From the NCBI RefSeq assembly GCF_000067165.1, contig NC_010162.1, forward strand, positions 6,703,001 through 6,767,000: 64,000 bases of DNA, given 5' to 3'. A program made the translations under genes and the position numbers. The notes below the pieces were generated by a model, which was given only the letters and a program-made list of their open reading frames with translations, was not told the origin of the DNA and did no database searches. This DNA is from Sorangium cellulosum So ce56 (GTDB lineage Bacteria; Myxococcota_A; Polyangia; Polyangiales; Polyangiaceae). Within the stretch, counting starts at the first letter, position 1. Every line of letters begins with the position of its first letter. Positions 1-8,840 of the stretch are shown here, piece after piece.

Positions 1-584
1 TCTGCGACTTCCCCGACGACTCGTGCGGAACGTTCGACACCGTAGGCCGGTGCGCCCCCCGGCCCGGGGGGTGCCCGGAGGACTGCCCGGGCGTCTGCGG
101 GTGCGACGGCCAGTTCTACTGCAATGCGTGCGTCGCGCAGCAGGCGGGGGTGGATATCTCGGACAATGCCTCCTGCGGCGAGACCGAGGTCGGCCGCTAC
201 ACCGCCACGTACTGGCCCGGCGGGTACGATCATCTCACCATCTACAAGGCCCGGCCAGAGGCGGACCTCTGCGTGGTGCTCTACGCCGAGGCGCCGAGCA
301 GGCAGTCGCCTGCGGGCTTCGACATCGTCACGGTCCCGGAGATGTGGAGTGTGTCGCGCCTCCTGATGCGCAAGGGGGCGGCCGGCTGCACGCCGGAGGG
401 CCTGGACCCCGCTGGCGCGGCCGTGAGCGCGACGGGCGCCACAGGGAGCCTGACGATGGAGCTCCTGCCGGGGACAGCCGCCCCGTGCACCGTCGACGTG
501 GACATCACCGTGACCTTCCCGGAGGACCCCGCGACCGACCACCTCCGCGCGACGGACCTGATCGTGGACGCCGGGTGCCAGTAG
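1..584 (+). CDS. C-terminal part of a secreted Cys-rich protein with a Kazal-like motif
   Basis: The gene enters from the left edge. It is read in the frame starting at base 3 and ends with TAG at 582-584, so about 193 residues are visible and the N-terminus is missing. The first part is rich in cysteine; the stretch CGCDGQFYCNACVAQQAG (about bases 105-158) follows the Kazal pattern C-G-x-D-G-x-x-Y-x-N-x-C. The remainder, about 140 residues, looks like a compact beta-rich domain with few cysteines. Such Kazal-like modules occur in many secreted myxobacterial proteins and do not by themselves prove protease inhibition. The next gene is convergent. The family is unidentified. Confidence 0.7.
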   Translation, partial: CDFPDDSCGTFDTVGRCAPRPGGCPEDCPGVCGCDGQFYCNACVAQQAGVDISDNASCGETEVGRYTATYWPGGYDHLTIYKARPEADLCVVLYAEAPSRQSPAGFDIVTVPEMWSVSRLLMRKGAAGCTPEGLDPAGAAVSATGATGSLTMELLPGTAAPCTVDVDITVTFPEDPATDHLRATDLIVDAGCQ

Positions 585-606
585 CGGCCGCCAGACGCCG
601 CCGCCG

Positions 607-2064
607 TCAGCGCTTCTTCACACCGCCGCCGCGCTGGGCCTTCTTCGCCTCGGCGAGCCGCCGCCGCGCGTCGTCCAGGGCCGCCTGGCTGGCGTGGCCC
701 TTGGGGAGCGCCTCGTAGCCGGCCACCTCCTCGCGCAGCGTGGCGATCTGCTCCGCGCCCCGCCCGAGCCGCTGCTGGATCTCCGCGCGGAGCTTCAGGT
801 AGCGCAGCCGGCGCGGGCCATAGGCGCGGCCGATGGCCCGCTCCACCGCGGCGAGCGCCTCCGCCTCGCGGCCCATCGCGTGGAGCACCTGCGCGAGCCG
901 CGCGGGCGGCTCGTACGAGGCGGGCATCTGCGCCTCGCGCTGCGAGAGCATCGCGACCGCCTCCTCGCCGCGGCCGAGCGCGATGTACGCCATGGCGCGC
1001 CCGTAGTCGTACGCGGCGGCCGCCTCGGGCGTCTTCGCCTCCTTCGCGGCCCGCTCCAGCACGGCGAGCTTCGACTCGCTCGCAGCGCGGGCCCCGCCCG
1101 CGTCGCCGAGCGCCTCGAGCCCCTCGGCGAGCAGGCCCCACGCGTCGGCCCTGTCGTCCGCGCTCGCGTCCGCGGGCGGGCTCGCGACGATCGATCGCAG
1201 CCGGGCGACCGCCGCCTCGCGCGCGGCCCGCTGGGCCTTGCCGCCGGGGAGCGCGGCCGCGCAGGAGAGCAGGACGCTCGCGAAATCGGCGGGCAGCGCC
1301 GCGCCCTTCACCTCGCCGACGTGCGCGCTGCCGAGCTCCGCGCACGCCGCGGCGTCCTTCGTGCGGTAGAGCGCCGAAAGGAGGCCGAGCAGCGCCTCGC
1401 TGCGCCGCGGCCAGGCCTCTCCGCCCCGGGCCAGGGCGCGCCGGTAGGCGGACACCGCCGCGGCGTGGTCCCCGGCGCTGTGGGCCCGCTTCGCCTCGAC
1501 CAGCAGGCGGTTCGGATCGTCCGCGGGCAGCGCCGACGCAGCCTGCGAATCCATCGCGAGCAGCGCCTCGCGGATGAGCTCGCGCAGCTCCTCGACCGAG
1601 GCGGCGCCCCGCCAGAGCCCGATCACCTCGCCGCCCGCCGGCTCGAGGACGAAGAACGTCGGCCACACCGTCACCTCGTGCCGCTCCAGGAACGGCGCGC
1701 TCTCCGGTCGATCCGTGTCGACGTCCGCGAACACCACCCGATCGGCGAACGGGCGCAGCGACGGATCGGTCAGCACGTAGTGCTTCATGCTCAGGCAGGT
1801 GTGGCACCACGGCGCCCACGCATCGACGAACAGCGCCTTGCCCTCGGCCCGGGCCTTCTCGCGCGCTCGCGGCACGTCGTCGTGGATGAACTCGAGCGGC
1901 GGCCGCGCGGCCGCCGGCTCCGGCCCGGCAGCGGGCGAGGGCGCCGCGGCTGGCGGCGACGGCGGGGCGGCCGGAGGCGCCGGCGCGCGTGGCGGCGGCT
2001 CGGCGGCACAGGCAGCGAGGGCGGCGGCGGAGACGAGGGCGGGGAGCAGGGCCGGGGCACGCAC
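607..2064 (-). CDS. Thioredoxin-fold lipoprotein with TPR-like repeats
   Basis: A 485-residue protein. I place the start at the GTG at 2064 because it gives a clean lipoprotein signal (hydrophobic residues 5-18, lipobox ending ALAAC, Cys19); starts further upstream add an Arg-rich stretch ahead of the signal. An Ala/Pro linker follows to about residue 55. Next is a thioredoxin-like domain with WCHTC at 86-90, close to the DsbD C-terminal type that handles redox or cytochrome-maturation thiols. From about 200 to 440 there are helical TPR-like repeats, and the C-terminus is basic. It should sit on the periplasmic face as a thiol reductase or adaptor. It is divergent from the gene at 2235. The substrate is unknown. 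Confidence 0.8.
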   Translation of the reverse strand: MRAPALLPALVSAAALAACAAEPPPRAPAPPAAPPSPPAAAPSPAAGPEPAAARPPLEFIHDDVPRAREKARAEGKALFVDAWAPWCHTCLSMKHYVLTDPSLRPFADRVVFADVDTDRPESAPFLERHEVTVWPTFFVLEPAGGEVIGLWRGAASVEELRELIREALLAMDSQAASALPADDPNRLLVEAKRAHSAGDHAAAVSAYRRALARGGEAWPRRSEALLGLLSALYRTKDAAACAELGSAHVGEVKGAALPADFASVLLSCAAALPGGKAQRAAREAAVARLRSIVASPPADASADDRADAWGLLAEGLEALGDAGGARAASESKLAVLERAAKEAKTPEAAAAYDYGRAMAYIALGRGEEAVAMLSQREAQMPASYEPPARLAQVLHAMGREAEALAAVERAIGRAYGPRRLRYLKLRAEIQQRLGRGAEQIATLREEVAGYEALPKGHASQAALDDARRRLAEAKKAQRGGGVKKR

Positions 2065-2234
2065 GGCCAGACATGGTAGCCGAACCGCGGCGAGCTCGCC
2101 CTCGCTGCGACAGGCGAGCGCGGCACCAGGACCGAGCGCGGCACCGGGACCGGATCGCGGCGTCGCTGGCGGGCGCCTCCGTGCGTCGATAAGGCGCTCC
2201 CCGACGGCCGCAAAGCTGGTACAGTCCCGCCGCA

Positions 2235-2900
2235 GTGAACGATTACGCGGGTCGGTGCGGCAGCTGCGCGGCATTCACCCGGGCGCACGACGATCCAGCG
2301 CGCGGCCGCGTCGGCGAGTGCGCCCTCGAGGTGTACCCTCCGCCGATCAAGGCGACAGCGACGTGCGCCCGTTACCGTGCCAAGGGCGCGCCTCCGCCGC
2401 CACCGCCGCCCCGGGCGGCGGGCCAGCCGCGCGGCTCCGGCGTCAGGCCGCGGGCGCCCGAGCGCGCCCCGTCGCCCGAGCGCCGGCCGAGCGCGGCGCC
2501 GCAGCCCTTCCGTTCGCCGCTGCCAAGGGAGATCGACATCGACATGGATATCGACGAGTTCCGCCGTGTGCTGCGCGAGGTGCTGTCCGAGGAGCTCGGC
2601 GTCGGCCGCGCGGAGATGGGCGGCCGCTGGGAAGGCGGGGAGATCGTGCTCCGGCCCGGGAAGGAGGGCACGGCCGAGAAGCGCATCCCGCTCGACGTGT
2701 TCTTCCACAAGATCGTGATGCTCCGCGACAAGCTGCGCGTGCTGGAGCAGAAGATCAACGGGCACGAGGGGCTGAGCGACGCGGAGAAGGTCCAGCTCCA
2801 GGCGTACATCACGGGCTGTTACGGGACGCTCACGACGTTCAACGTCCTCTTCGCGCGCCGGGAAGACGGATTCACAGGCAGCGGCCGAGACAGCGACTGA
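2235..2900 (+). CDS. Conserved hypothetical protein with N-terminal four-Cys motif
   Basis: 221 residues with a GTG start at 2235. The N-terminal 50 residues hold four cysteines (CGSC near 8-11, then single Cys near 29 and 44) arranged like a small metal- or cluster-binding knuckle. A Pro/Ala/Arg-rich linker runs to about residue 95. The C-terminal 120 residues are charged and mostly helical, with an acidic stretch (DIDMDIDEF) followed by a part rich in Leu, Lys and Glu. No signal peptide or membrane segment is visible, so it is probably cytoplasmic. It is divergent from the thioredoxin lipoprotein, with 170 bases between the starts. I do not recognise the family. Confidence 0.7.
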   Translation: MNDYAGRCGSCAAFTRAHDDPARGRVGECALEVYPPPIKATATCARYRAKGAPPPPPPPRAAGQPRGSGVRPRAPERAPSPERRPSAAPQPFRSPLPREIDIDMDIDEFRRVLREVLSEELGVGRAEMGGRWEGGEIVLRPGKEGTAEKRIPLDVFFHKIVMLRDKLRVLEQKINGHEGLSDAEKVQLQAYITGCYGTLTTFNVLFARREDGFTGSGRDSD

Positions 2901-3030
2901 CCCCAGTTGCCCTGCGCCGAGAGCGCCACGGCTCTCCCCCTCGTGCCTCGCGCGGGCCATGGGGGCCTCATCACTCGCTCGCCCCTCCGCTTCGGCCTGC
3001 TGGGCCCGGGCGCGGCGCTATACTTGCCCC

Positions 3031-3804
3031 GTGTTCCGTTCCGATCGAGATGCGCTCGCGGGCAAGCTCGACGACGTTCAGGCCGAGAACGAGCGCCTGC
3101 GCCGACAGAACGAGGCCATGCGTCACGCCCTGCTGGCGCAGCGCGTCGGCGGGCAGCCTGTTGCGTCCAACAGCTATCGGGGCGGCGTGGCCGCGCTGGG
3201 CGCGGGCGAGCGGGTCGCGCTCGCTCGGCATCAGCTCGAGGCGTTTCCGGTGTGGGCCACGGCGCTGCTGCACGTCGTGACGTTCGGAATCGTGTCGTTC
3301 GTCCGCTTCAACGCGATGCACGCCCAGCTGCCCCGGGCCGAGCGCGACGATCCCTCCGTGGGGAAGGCCATCGTCCTGCACTTCGCCCCGTACTTCAACT
3401 ACTACTGGATATTCTGGAACGGCCTCCGGCTCTGTGATCGCGTGAACCTGCAGTGCCGCCTGCGGGGCATGCCCGACGGCGTGCCGCGGGGCCTGGTCAT
3501 CGCGGCGTGTGTGGCGAGCGTCATCCCGTACCTCCAGCTATTTACCGGCCCGATCACCTGGCTGTTCGTCGCCATCGCCATGCAGCGCGCGGTGAACCGG
3601 ATCGTCGAGTTCGACGCGCGGACCACGAGCGAGCGCGTGGAGCCGGTCGCCGCGGGCGCCGGCGTGTTCGGCCTGCGGTTCCCTGCGGTTCAGGCGCTGC
3701 CGCTGCCGGACGACGTCGCCGCCCAGGCGGAGGCGGAGGCGGAGGCCGCGGCGGTGGTCGCCGGGGAGCTCGGGAGAGGCCAGCGCTACCCGAGAGACCG
3801 ATAA
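3031..3804 (+). CDS. DUF4234-like membrane protein with N-terminal coiled coil
   Basis: 257 residues from the GTG at 3031; an upstream ATG at 2959 would add an unconvincing Ser/Ala/Arg-rich leader. Residues 5-38 form a heptad-like Leu/Glu/Arg coiled coil. Three hydrophobic segments follow. The one containing LLHVVTFGIVSFVRF and the aromatic one containing YFNYYWIFWNGLRL resemble DUF4234 family proteins, whose function is unknown. The C-terminal 70 residues are Ala/Glu-rich. A TATACT hexamer lies at 3019-3024, only six bases before the start, so the message could be nearly leaderless; no Shine-Dalgarno sequence is visible. The gene stands alone. Confidence 0.65.
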   Translation: MFRSDRDALAGKLDDVQAENERLRRQNEAMRHALLAQRVGGQPVASNSYRGGVAALGAGERVALARHQLEAFPVWATALLHVVTFGIVSFVRFNAMHAQLPRAERDDPSVGKAIVLHFAPYFNYYWIFWNGLRLCDRVNLQCRLRGMPDGVPRGLVIAACVASVIPYLQLFTGPITWLFVAIAMQRAVNRIVEFDARTTSERVEPVAAGAGVFGLRFPAVQALPLPDDVAAQAEAEAEAAAVVAGELGRGQRYPRDR

Positions 3805-4040
3805 CGTTGGACCACCCAGCGGCTTCAGCGTCTGAGCGGGCGCGGGTCGGCCCGTGCCCTCCGCCTCGGAGTCGGCCTTGTTGAAAAGCGCCGGCAGGAC
3901 GTTGGTCCACGCGAAGCACATCTGGGTCGCCTGTTCGAGCTGCAGCACCGCCGACGCGCTTGCCAGCGGACGGGCCGCGGCCAGCTTCCAGACCGGGAGG
4001 TCGACCGAGCATGGTGGCCGGCGGGTGACTCGGCCTTGAG

Positions 4041-4475
4041 TCAGGTGAAGCTGTGCGGGAGCGATGCGCTGGGATCCGCCGCCCGGGCGGCCTTGCGACT
4101 GGCCTCGAGCGCTGCGGCGAGCGCCTCGTCATCGAACTCACCACCGAACTGGACGAAGACGCCGACGATCTCTGTGCCGCCGTGGCGGAAGACGGTGCCG
4201 CTGTCGGAGTAGTTCCACACGTCGAAGATGGGCTGGCCGCCCTCGGTCACCGTCCAGCGCTCGAGCGGCACCTCGGCCAGACCGTCGAACTTGCCGCAGG
4301 GGATCGCGAATGGGTCGTCGCCCTCGATCCCGTACTCCTTCAGCACGGCGCGCAGCTGCGCGACCTCGTGACCCAGGAACTGCTCGGCCTTCAACCACGG
4401 GCCCGCCCAGACGCGCTCGTCCTTGTAGTCGGCGCCGTCGATCTTGCGGTAGTTGGTGAACAGGTACCTTGTCAT
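4041..4475 (-). CDS. Hypothetical protein
   Basis: 144 residues, ATG at 4475. It is a small soluble protein rich in aromatic and acidic residues, for example WAGPWLKAEQFLG, IPCGKFDGL and IFDVWNYSDSG. There is no signal peptide, no transmembrane segment and no nucleotide-binding motif. The Trp-rich and Gly-rich spacing suggests a compact alpha/beta fold. I do not recognise the family. It is convergent with the DUF4234-like gene across a 236-base gap in which I see no gene. Codon use is GC-rich at third positions like its neighbours, which supports a real gene. Confidence 0.6.
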   Translation of the reverse strand: MTRYLFTNYRKIDGADYKDERVWAGPWLKAEQFLGHEVAQLRAVLKEYGIEGDDPFAIPCGKFDGLAEVPLERWTVTEGGQPIFDVWNYSDSGTVFRHGGTEIVGVFVQFGGEFDDEALAAALEASRKAARAADPSASLPHSFT

Positions 4476-4662
4476 GGACCCTTTTTAGCACACGCCCGCC
4501 GGCTTCCGGGGCTGAGGCACCTGGGGCGTCGACGCGGCGACGGCTTCCGTCACCCGGTGATGCGTCGCGCTCTGCGCGGAGAGCTTGCGAAGGCGCGACC
4601 ATTCTCAACACCCTGGTACAAATGCTTCGCCCTGTCGTCGTCTACCGGGCTCGCGCCGGACA

Positions 4663-4821
4663 GCCTATCGGCTCGTCGAGCGCGGCGCGCTCTTCCAACC
4701 TGCAGCGCCGTGGCAGGAGCAGGTCGTCGTCGCCGAGCGCCTGGTGACCGGGCAAAACCCTGCGTCGGCCGCGGGCGTCGCCGAGGCGATGGTCCGCCTG
4801 TTCCGCCCCGAGGCGCGTTGA
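4663..4821 (+). pseudogene. Remnant of a DJ-1/PfpI-family protein (C-terminus only)
   Basis: The frame ending at TGA 4819-4821 reads LVTGQNPASAAGVAEAMVRL near its end, preceded by APWQEQVVVAER. This is the C-terminal signature of the DJ-1/PfpI (type 1 glutamine amidotransferase-like) family, in which the nucleophile-elbow Cys lies about 80-100 residues upstream. I cannot find the N-terminal core in any of the three forward frames between 4476 and 4663, so this looks like a decayed fragment. The surrounding 4476-5143 interval has no other gene I can support; it holds this remnant and the leader of the OPT transporter gene. Confidence 0.5.
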
Positions 4822-5143
4822 AGGGGTCGCGCCCCCGATGCGCTCACTGCGCGGCGAGGTCCGAGAGCGGGTATCGGAGGCCGGTGCGACATTGAGGAAC
4901 ACAGGAGCGCTCCACGGAGGTGAGACAGCCTCCGGCCGGGCCCGCGAACCGCGCCGGCGGGCGCGACCCTCGTGACACGGGGCCAGCAATTCCGTCGCAG
5001 CATGGATTCGCCGAGATCGGCGGCGGGGCGCGGGGGCGATGGCGCGAACGGGGAATCGGCGAGATCTGCGCCGTGGGCGCTCGCCGAAGAGATGCACGGC
5101 GCGTCGCCCACCATGGTACAAGGTGCGAGGAGGTCGCCGCGCA

Positions 5144-7189
5144 ATGGCCATCAAACAGCTCACGCCAGAGCAGGTTCACACCATGTCGCTCGAAGAGAAG
5201 GACGCATGGTGGCTGAAGAACGTCTACCGCGGCGACATGCCCCAGCTCACGTGGCGCTCGGCGATCACGGGCATGCTCCTCGGCGCGTTCCTGTCGCTCA
5301 CGAACCTGTACATCGGCGCGCGCACCGGCTGGTCGCTCGGCGTCGGGATCACGAGCGTGATCCTGGCCTTCGGGCTCTTCAAGGTGCTCTCCAGGCTCGG
5401 CCTCGGCAGCGACATGACCGTGCTCGAGAACAACGCGATGCAGTCCATCGCGACGTCGGCCGGATACATGAACGCGCCGCTCTTCACGAGCCTCGCGGCC
5501 TACTCGATGGTCACGACGACGATCATCCCCATGGGCCAGGCGATGATCTGGATGTTCGTCCTCGCCATCCTGGGCGTGCTCTTCGCCTTCCCGATGAAGA
5601 AGCGCTTCATCAACGACGAGCAGCAGCCCTTCCCCGAGGGGATGGCCGCCGGCGTCGTCATGGACGCGCTGCACGAGAGCGACGAGAAGGAGGGCCTCTT
5701 CAAGGCGAAGCTCCTCCTCGGCGGCGGCCTCCTGAGCGCCGCGCTCGAGCTCCTCCGCGACGACAAGGTGATGCGCGCGCTCTTCGCGCTGAAGAACATC
5801 CCGCATTACTACGACGAGTTCCTCTATGGCGGGGGCTTCGCCGATCTGCTCAAGCGCTGGGGCCTCTCGCCGGCCATCCGCGGCACCCCCCTGAACGAGC
5901 TCACCATCCGGTTCGACACGAGCATCATCTTCGTCGCCACGGGCGGCCTGATGGGCATCCGGACCGGCGTGTCGCTCCTCCTCGGCGGCATCCTCAACTA
6001 CTGGGTCCTCGCCCCTCTGCTGATCGAGCGCGGGATCATCCTGCCGAAGAACGGGCATTTCGGGTTCGGGGCGATCACCCTCTGGGCGCTGTGGGGCGGC
6101 GTCGCGTGCATGACGACGTCCTCTCTCTACGCCTTCTTCTCCAAGCCCAAGGTGATCCTCGACGCGTTCAAGGGCCTCACCAAGAAGGGTGGTGCGACCG
6201 ACGTGCTCGCGGACATCGAGCTTCCGGTGAAGCTGTCGATCATCGGCATACCCATCGTCGGCGTGGTGATCGTGGTGCTCGGGGAGCTCTGGTTCGGGAT
6301 CTCCTGGTGGCTCGGGGCGCTCGCGATCCCGCTCGTCTTCATCTTCTCGCTCATCGCGGTCAACTCGACGGCCATCACGGCGATCACCCCGACCGGGGCG
6401 CTCGGCAAGCTGACGCAGCTCACCTACGGCGCGCTCGCGCCGAAGAACATCACGACGAACCTGATGACGGCCGGGATCACCGCCGAGGTCGCGAGCAACA
6501 CGGCGAACCTGCTGATGGATATCAAGCCGGGCTACATGCTCGGCGGCAAGCCGCGCCACCAGGCGATGGGGCACGTGCTCGGGACCATCGCGGGGCTCGT
6601 GCTCTCGGTGCCCGTCTGGTACCTCGTGCTCATCCAGGGCGACATCGGCCGCTACGGGACGGAGCGGCTGCCGGTCCCGAGCGCGCTCACGTGGAAGGCG
6701 GTCGCCGAGGTGCTGATGAAGGGGCTCGATTTCCTCCACCCGACGGCCAAGTCCGCGGTGGTGGTCGGGGCGATCGTCGGGATCCTCGTCGAGGTCACGA
6801 GGCAGGTCACGAAGAACCGATTCCCCCTCTCCGCGGTCGCCCTGGGGCTCGCGTTCATCCTCAACTTCACCGATATCTGGTCGATGTTCCTCGGCTCGTT
6901 CCTCTTCTGGCTGCTCGAGCGGCGCGCCGCGCTCTGGCACAAGAAGCGCGAGCAGGAGACACGGCTCAGCGAGACGGCGCCGGGCGGGCGCTCGGACGCG
7001 CCGCCCGCGCGGCCCTGGTACGCGCTCGCCGCGGAGAACACCGAGGCCATCTGCGCGGGCGTGATCGCCGGCGGCTCGCTGATGGGCATCGGCCTCAGTG
7101 TGCTCGGCGTGCTTGTGCTGCCCGACGTGCTGGAAGCCGAGAGCCTCACCAAGGCGCTCGGGCAGATCCTTCAATTCCTCCCGAAGTGA
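5144..7189 (+). CDS. OPT-family oligopeptide/metal-chelate transporter
   Basis: 681 residues, ATG at 5144 with AGGAGG at 5128-5133 ten bases upstream, which decides the start over in-frame codons further left. The protein is a polytopic membrane protein with roughly 14-16 hydrophobic segments. The first segment contains ITGMLLGAFLSLTNLYIGARTG, with the typical OPT Asn-Leu-Tyr motif; further conserved blocks are PFPEGMAAG (about residues 166-174) and ITAITPTGALGKLTQ in the second half. OPT proteins are proton-coupled importers of peptides or iron-siderophore complexes in the cytoplasmic membrane; the substrate here is not predictable. It stands alone, and the 350 bases after it are noncoding. 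Confidence 0.9.
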   Translation: MAIKQLTPEQVHTMSLEEKDAWWLKNVYRGDMPQLTWRSAITGMLLGAFLSLTNLYIGARTGWSLGVGITSVILAFGLFKVLSRLGLGSDMTVLENNAMQSIATSAGYMNAPLFTSLAAYSMVTTTIIPMGQAMIWMFVLAILGVLFAFPMKKRFINDEQQPFPEGMAAGVVMDALHESDEKEGLFKAKLLLGGGLLSAALELLRDDKVMRALFALKNIPHYYDEFLYGGGFADLLKRWGLSPAIRGTPLNELTIRFDTSIIFVATGGLMGIRTGVSLLLGGILNYWVLAPLLIERGIILPKNGHFGFGAITLWALWGGVACMTTSSLYAFFSKPKVILDAFKGLTKKGGATDVLADIELPVKLSIIGIPIVGVVIVVLGELWFGISWWLGALAIPLVFIFSLIAVNSTAITAITPTGALGKLTQLTYGALAPKNITTNLMTAGITAEVASNTANLLMDIKPGYMLGGKPRHQAMGHVLGTIAGLVLSVPVWYLVLIQGDIGRYGTERLPVPSALTWKAVAEVLMKGLDFLHPTAKSAVVVGAIVGILVEVTRQVTKNRFPLSAVALGLAFILNFTDIWSMFLGSFLFWLLERRAALWHKKREQETRLSETAPGGRSDAPPARPWYALAAENTEAICAGVIAGGSLMGIGLSVLGVLVLPDVLEAESLTKALGQILQFLPK

Positions 7190-7538
7190 AGCGCTGGCGG
7201 TCGACGGGCGGGCCCATCCGGCTCGCTCGCGGCCGCCTGCTCAGCCCGATCCGGCGCGCGGGCGTGCTCGGGACGGCGCCTCGCCGTGCGAGCGCACGCG
7301 GAGGTGGAGGTGCGTTGGCGGCTCGCCGCGCCGGGCCCCAGCCATGCAGCCGCGCCTCACTGTGACAGGAATGCGCGCCGTGGAGGGCCGCGGCGAGCGC
7401 GTACCAGGACCGCGCGGGCGCAGCACGTCGCGCTGTCGAGCCGCTCCGCTCGGAGGCGCTCGTGGCGCGGTTCATGCAGCCTTGTTTGCGCCGCGTCAAC
7501 ACGAGGTCAGCCAAGGACGCGCGAGGAAAGAACCGTCC
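7190..7538. other. Noncoding interval
   Basis: About 350 bases between the OPT transporter and the proline-rich small gene. I see no convincing gene, RNA or repeat in it. It presumably carries the promoter of the pair that starts at 7539; AGGAAAG at 7524-7530 is that gene's ribosome binding site. Confidence 0.5.
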
Positions 7539-7841
7539 ATGCCGGTGAATGCGCCCCCCTCCCGAGGAACGCCCAACCCCGAGCCCGTCGGTGATCCCGG
7601 ACGGGGTCCGCCGGCGGAGGATCCGGCGCCGCGCGAGCCCCCGCGGCGCGATCCCGATCCTGGCGAGCCGGCGCGTCGGGATCCCCCGCCCCCTCCACCA
7701 GCGCCCGGAGAGCGCTCTCCGGAGATCGAAGACCCGCCGGCGCCAGGGCAGCCCCCCAAGGAGCCGGGGGTGATCGCGAGGGCCGGCCGCGCTCGGCGCG
7801 CGGCGCAACGTCGTCCCCTAACCGTCGAGAGGTTTCCATGA
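7539..7841 (+). CDS. Small proline-rich acidic/basic protein
   Basis: 100 residues, ATG at 7539 with AGGAAAG eight bases upstream. The sequence is dominated by Pro, Arg, Asp and Glu, with repeated units such as EPPRRDPDP and EPARRDPPPP, and should be unstructured. No signal peptide is present. Its TGA (7839-7841) overlaps the ATG of the next gene (7838) as ATGA, so the two are probably translationally coupled. That coupling is the main argument that this low-complexity frame is a real gene. The function is unknown; a role as a flexible partner of the Cys-rich protein is only a guess. Confidence 0.55.
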   Translation: MPVNAPPSRGTPNPEPVGDPGRGPPAEDPAPREPPRRDPDPGEPARRDPPPPPPAPGERSPEIEDPPAPGQPPKEPGVIARAGRARRAAQRRPLTVERFP

Positions 7842-8074
7842 ACACGTGTGACTGCTGCGGCAACAGCTACGACAAGGCATTTCAGATCATGGTGGGCGGC
7901 ACGAGCTACACCTTCGATTGCTTCGAGTGCGCGATTCACAAGCTCGCGCCCGTGTGCGCCCACTGCGCCTGCCGCATCGTGGGACACGGCATCGAGGCCG
8001 GCGGGGCGTTCTACTGCTGTGCGCACTGTTCCAAGCAGGAGGGCGTTCAGGGGGCGATCGATCGGGTGGCGTGA
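7838..8074 (+). CDS. Small Cys-rich metal-binding protein (metallothionein-like)
   Basis: 78 residues with 11 cysteines in paired knuckles: CDCC near the N-terminus, CFEC, CAHCAC and CCAHC. Several histidines lie between them. This spacing (CxxC pairs followed by a YCCAHC end) resembles bacterial zinc-binding and prokaryotic metallothionein-like small proteins, so it probably binds zinc or another soft metal in the cytoplasm. It is coupled to the proline-rich protein by a 4-base ATGA overlap. It is convergent with the exported isochorismatase-fold gene, with 28 bases between the stops. The exact family name is uncertain. Confidence 0.7.
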   Translation: MNTCDCCGNSYDKAFQIMVGGTSYTFDCFECAIHKLAPVCAHCACRIVGHGIEAGGAFYCCAHCSKQEGVQGAIDRVA

Positions 8075-8102
8075 GCCCGCCCGCCAGGCGACGAGAGAGG
8101 GT

Positions 8103-8840
8103 TCACCTCGCGGCGTCGTGGAGCGGAAGCGCGAGGACGCCCTCGGTCGGCAGCACGTCGGCGAAGCGATCGGCGAGCGCGGCGAGCGAGACCTCGTGCA
8201 CGGTCCGGTGATCGAGCACGCGCGCGCCCTGTGCGCCCTCGACGGCCGGCAGATCGCGGCTCGCCGACGCGTCGCTCGGGAGCAGGACGCGGTAGCCGAG
8301 CACGAGCCCGTCCCGCACCGTCGAGTCGACCGCGAGGTGGGTCATGAGGCCGCTCACGATGATCGTGTCCACGCCGCGGCGGCGGAGCTGGTCGTCGAGC
8401 TCGGTCTTCGTGAAGCCGCCGGCCATCGATTTCGTGATCACGAGCTCTCCGGCGAGCGGCCGCGCCGCGGGCGCGAAGTCAACGCGCGGGCCGTCCGCGG
8501 CGAAGAGCCGGGCGCCGTTCGCCCCGACGTTCCGCACGTGCGCCACCGTGATCCCGCTCTCCCGGGCCCAGCGGAGGAGCCTGGCCGCGTTCTCCAGCGC
8601 CGCGCGACCGCCCGGCAGCTTGAGCCCGCCTGAGAAGAACTCTTCCTGGAAGTCGACGAGCACGAGCGCCGTGCGCTCGGGGTGGAGCCTGTCGACCTGC
8701 CCGAGGCCGTACAGCCTTCGCAGCGTGGTCGCCTCGCCCGCCGCCGGAGGCAACGCCGCGAGCCGCTCCGCGGTCAGGGCCGAGACCAGGATGAAGAACA
8801 GCAGCGCGACGCCCGTGCGTCCGCGAGCTTGCGTGAGCAT
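8103..8840 (-). CDS. Exported isochorismatase-fold hydrolase lacking the usual Cys
   Basis: 245 residues. Residues 10-30 form a hydrophobic export signal, so the protein should be periplasmic or membrane-anchored. The isochorismatase-like fold is shown by LVLVDFQEEFF (Asp63), VITKSMAGGF (Lys137) and the block GLMTHLAVDSTVRDG near 164-178. In cysteine hydrolases of this family (nicotinamidase, N-carbamoylsarcosine amidase) the last block carries a catalytic Cys, as in T-N-x-C-V; here that position is Ala170. True isochorismatases also lack this Cys. It is divergent from a LysR regulator that may control it. The substrate is unknown. Confidence 0.8.
   Translation of the reverse strand: MLTQARGRTGVALLFFILVSALTAERLAALPPAAGEATTLRRLYGLGQVDRLHPERTALVLVDFQEEFFSGGLKLPGGRAALENAARLLRWARESGITVAHVRNVGANGARLFAADGPRVDFAPAARPLAGELVITKSMAGGFTKTELDDQLRRRGVDTIIVSGLMTHLAVDSTVRDGLVLGYRVLLPSDASASRDLPAVEGAQGARVLDHRTVHEVSLAALADRFADVLPTEGVLALPLHDAAR

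Noticed and set aside
281..2074. Long open frame overlapping the thioredoxin-TPR lipoprotein in another frame
   Set aside because: The composition is dominated by Arg, Ala and Gly with no motif, as expected for an out-of-frame reading of GC-rich coding DNA; the 607-2064 frame has a signal peptide and WCHTC.
5113..5143. Earlier ATG for the OPT transporter
   Set aside because: The ATG at 5144 has a well-spaced AGGAGG, while the upstream extension is Arg-rich and not family-like.
4844..7174. 776-codon open frame on the strand opposite the OPT transporter
   Set aside because: It is an antisense shadow made of Glu/Arg/Asp/His-rich sequence; the forward frame has clear OPT signatures and a ribosome binding site.
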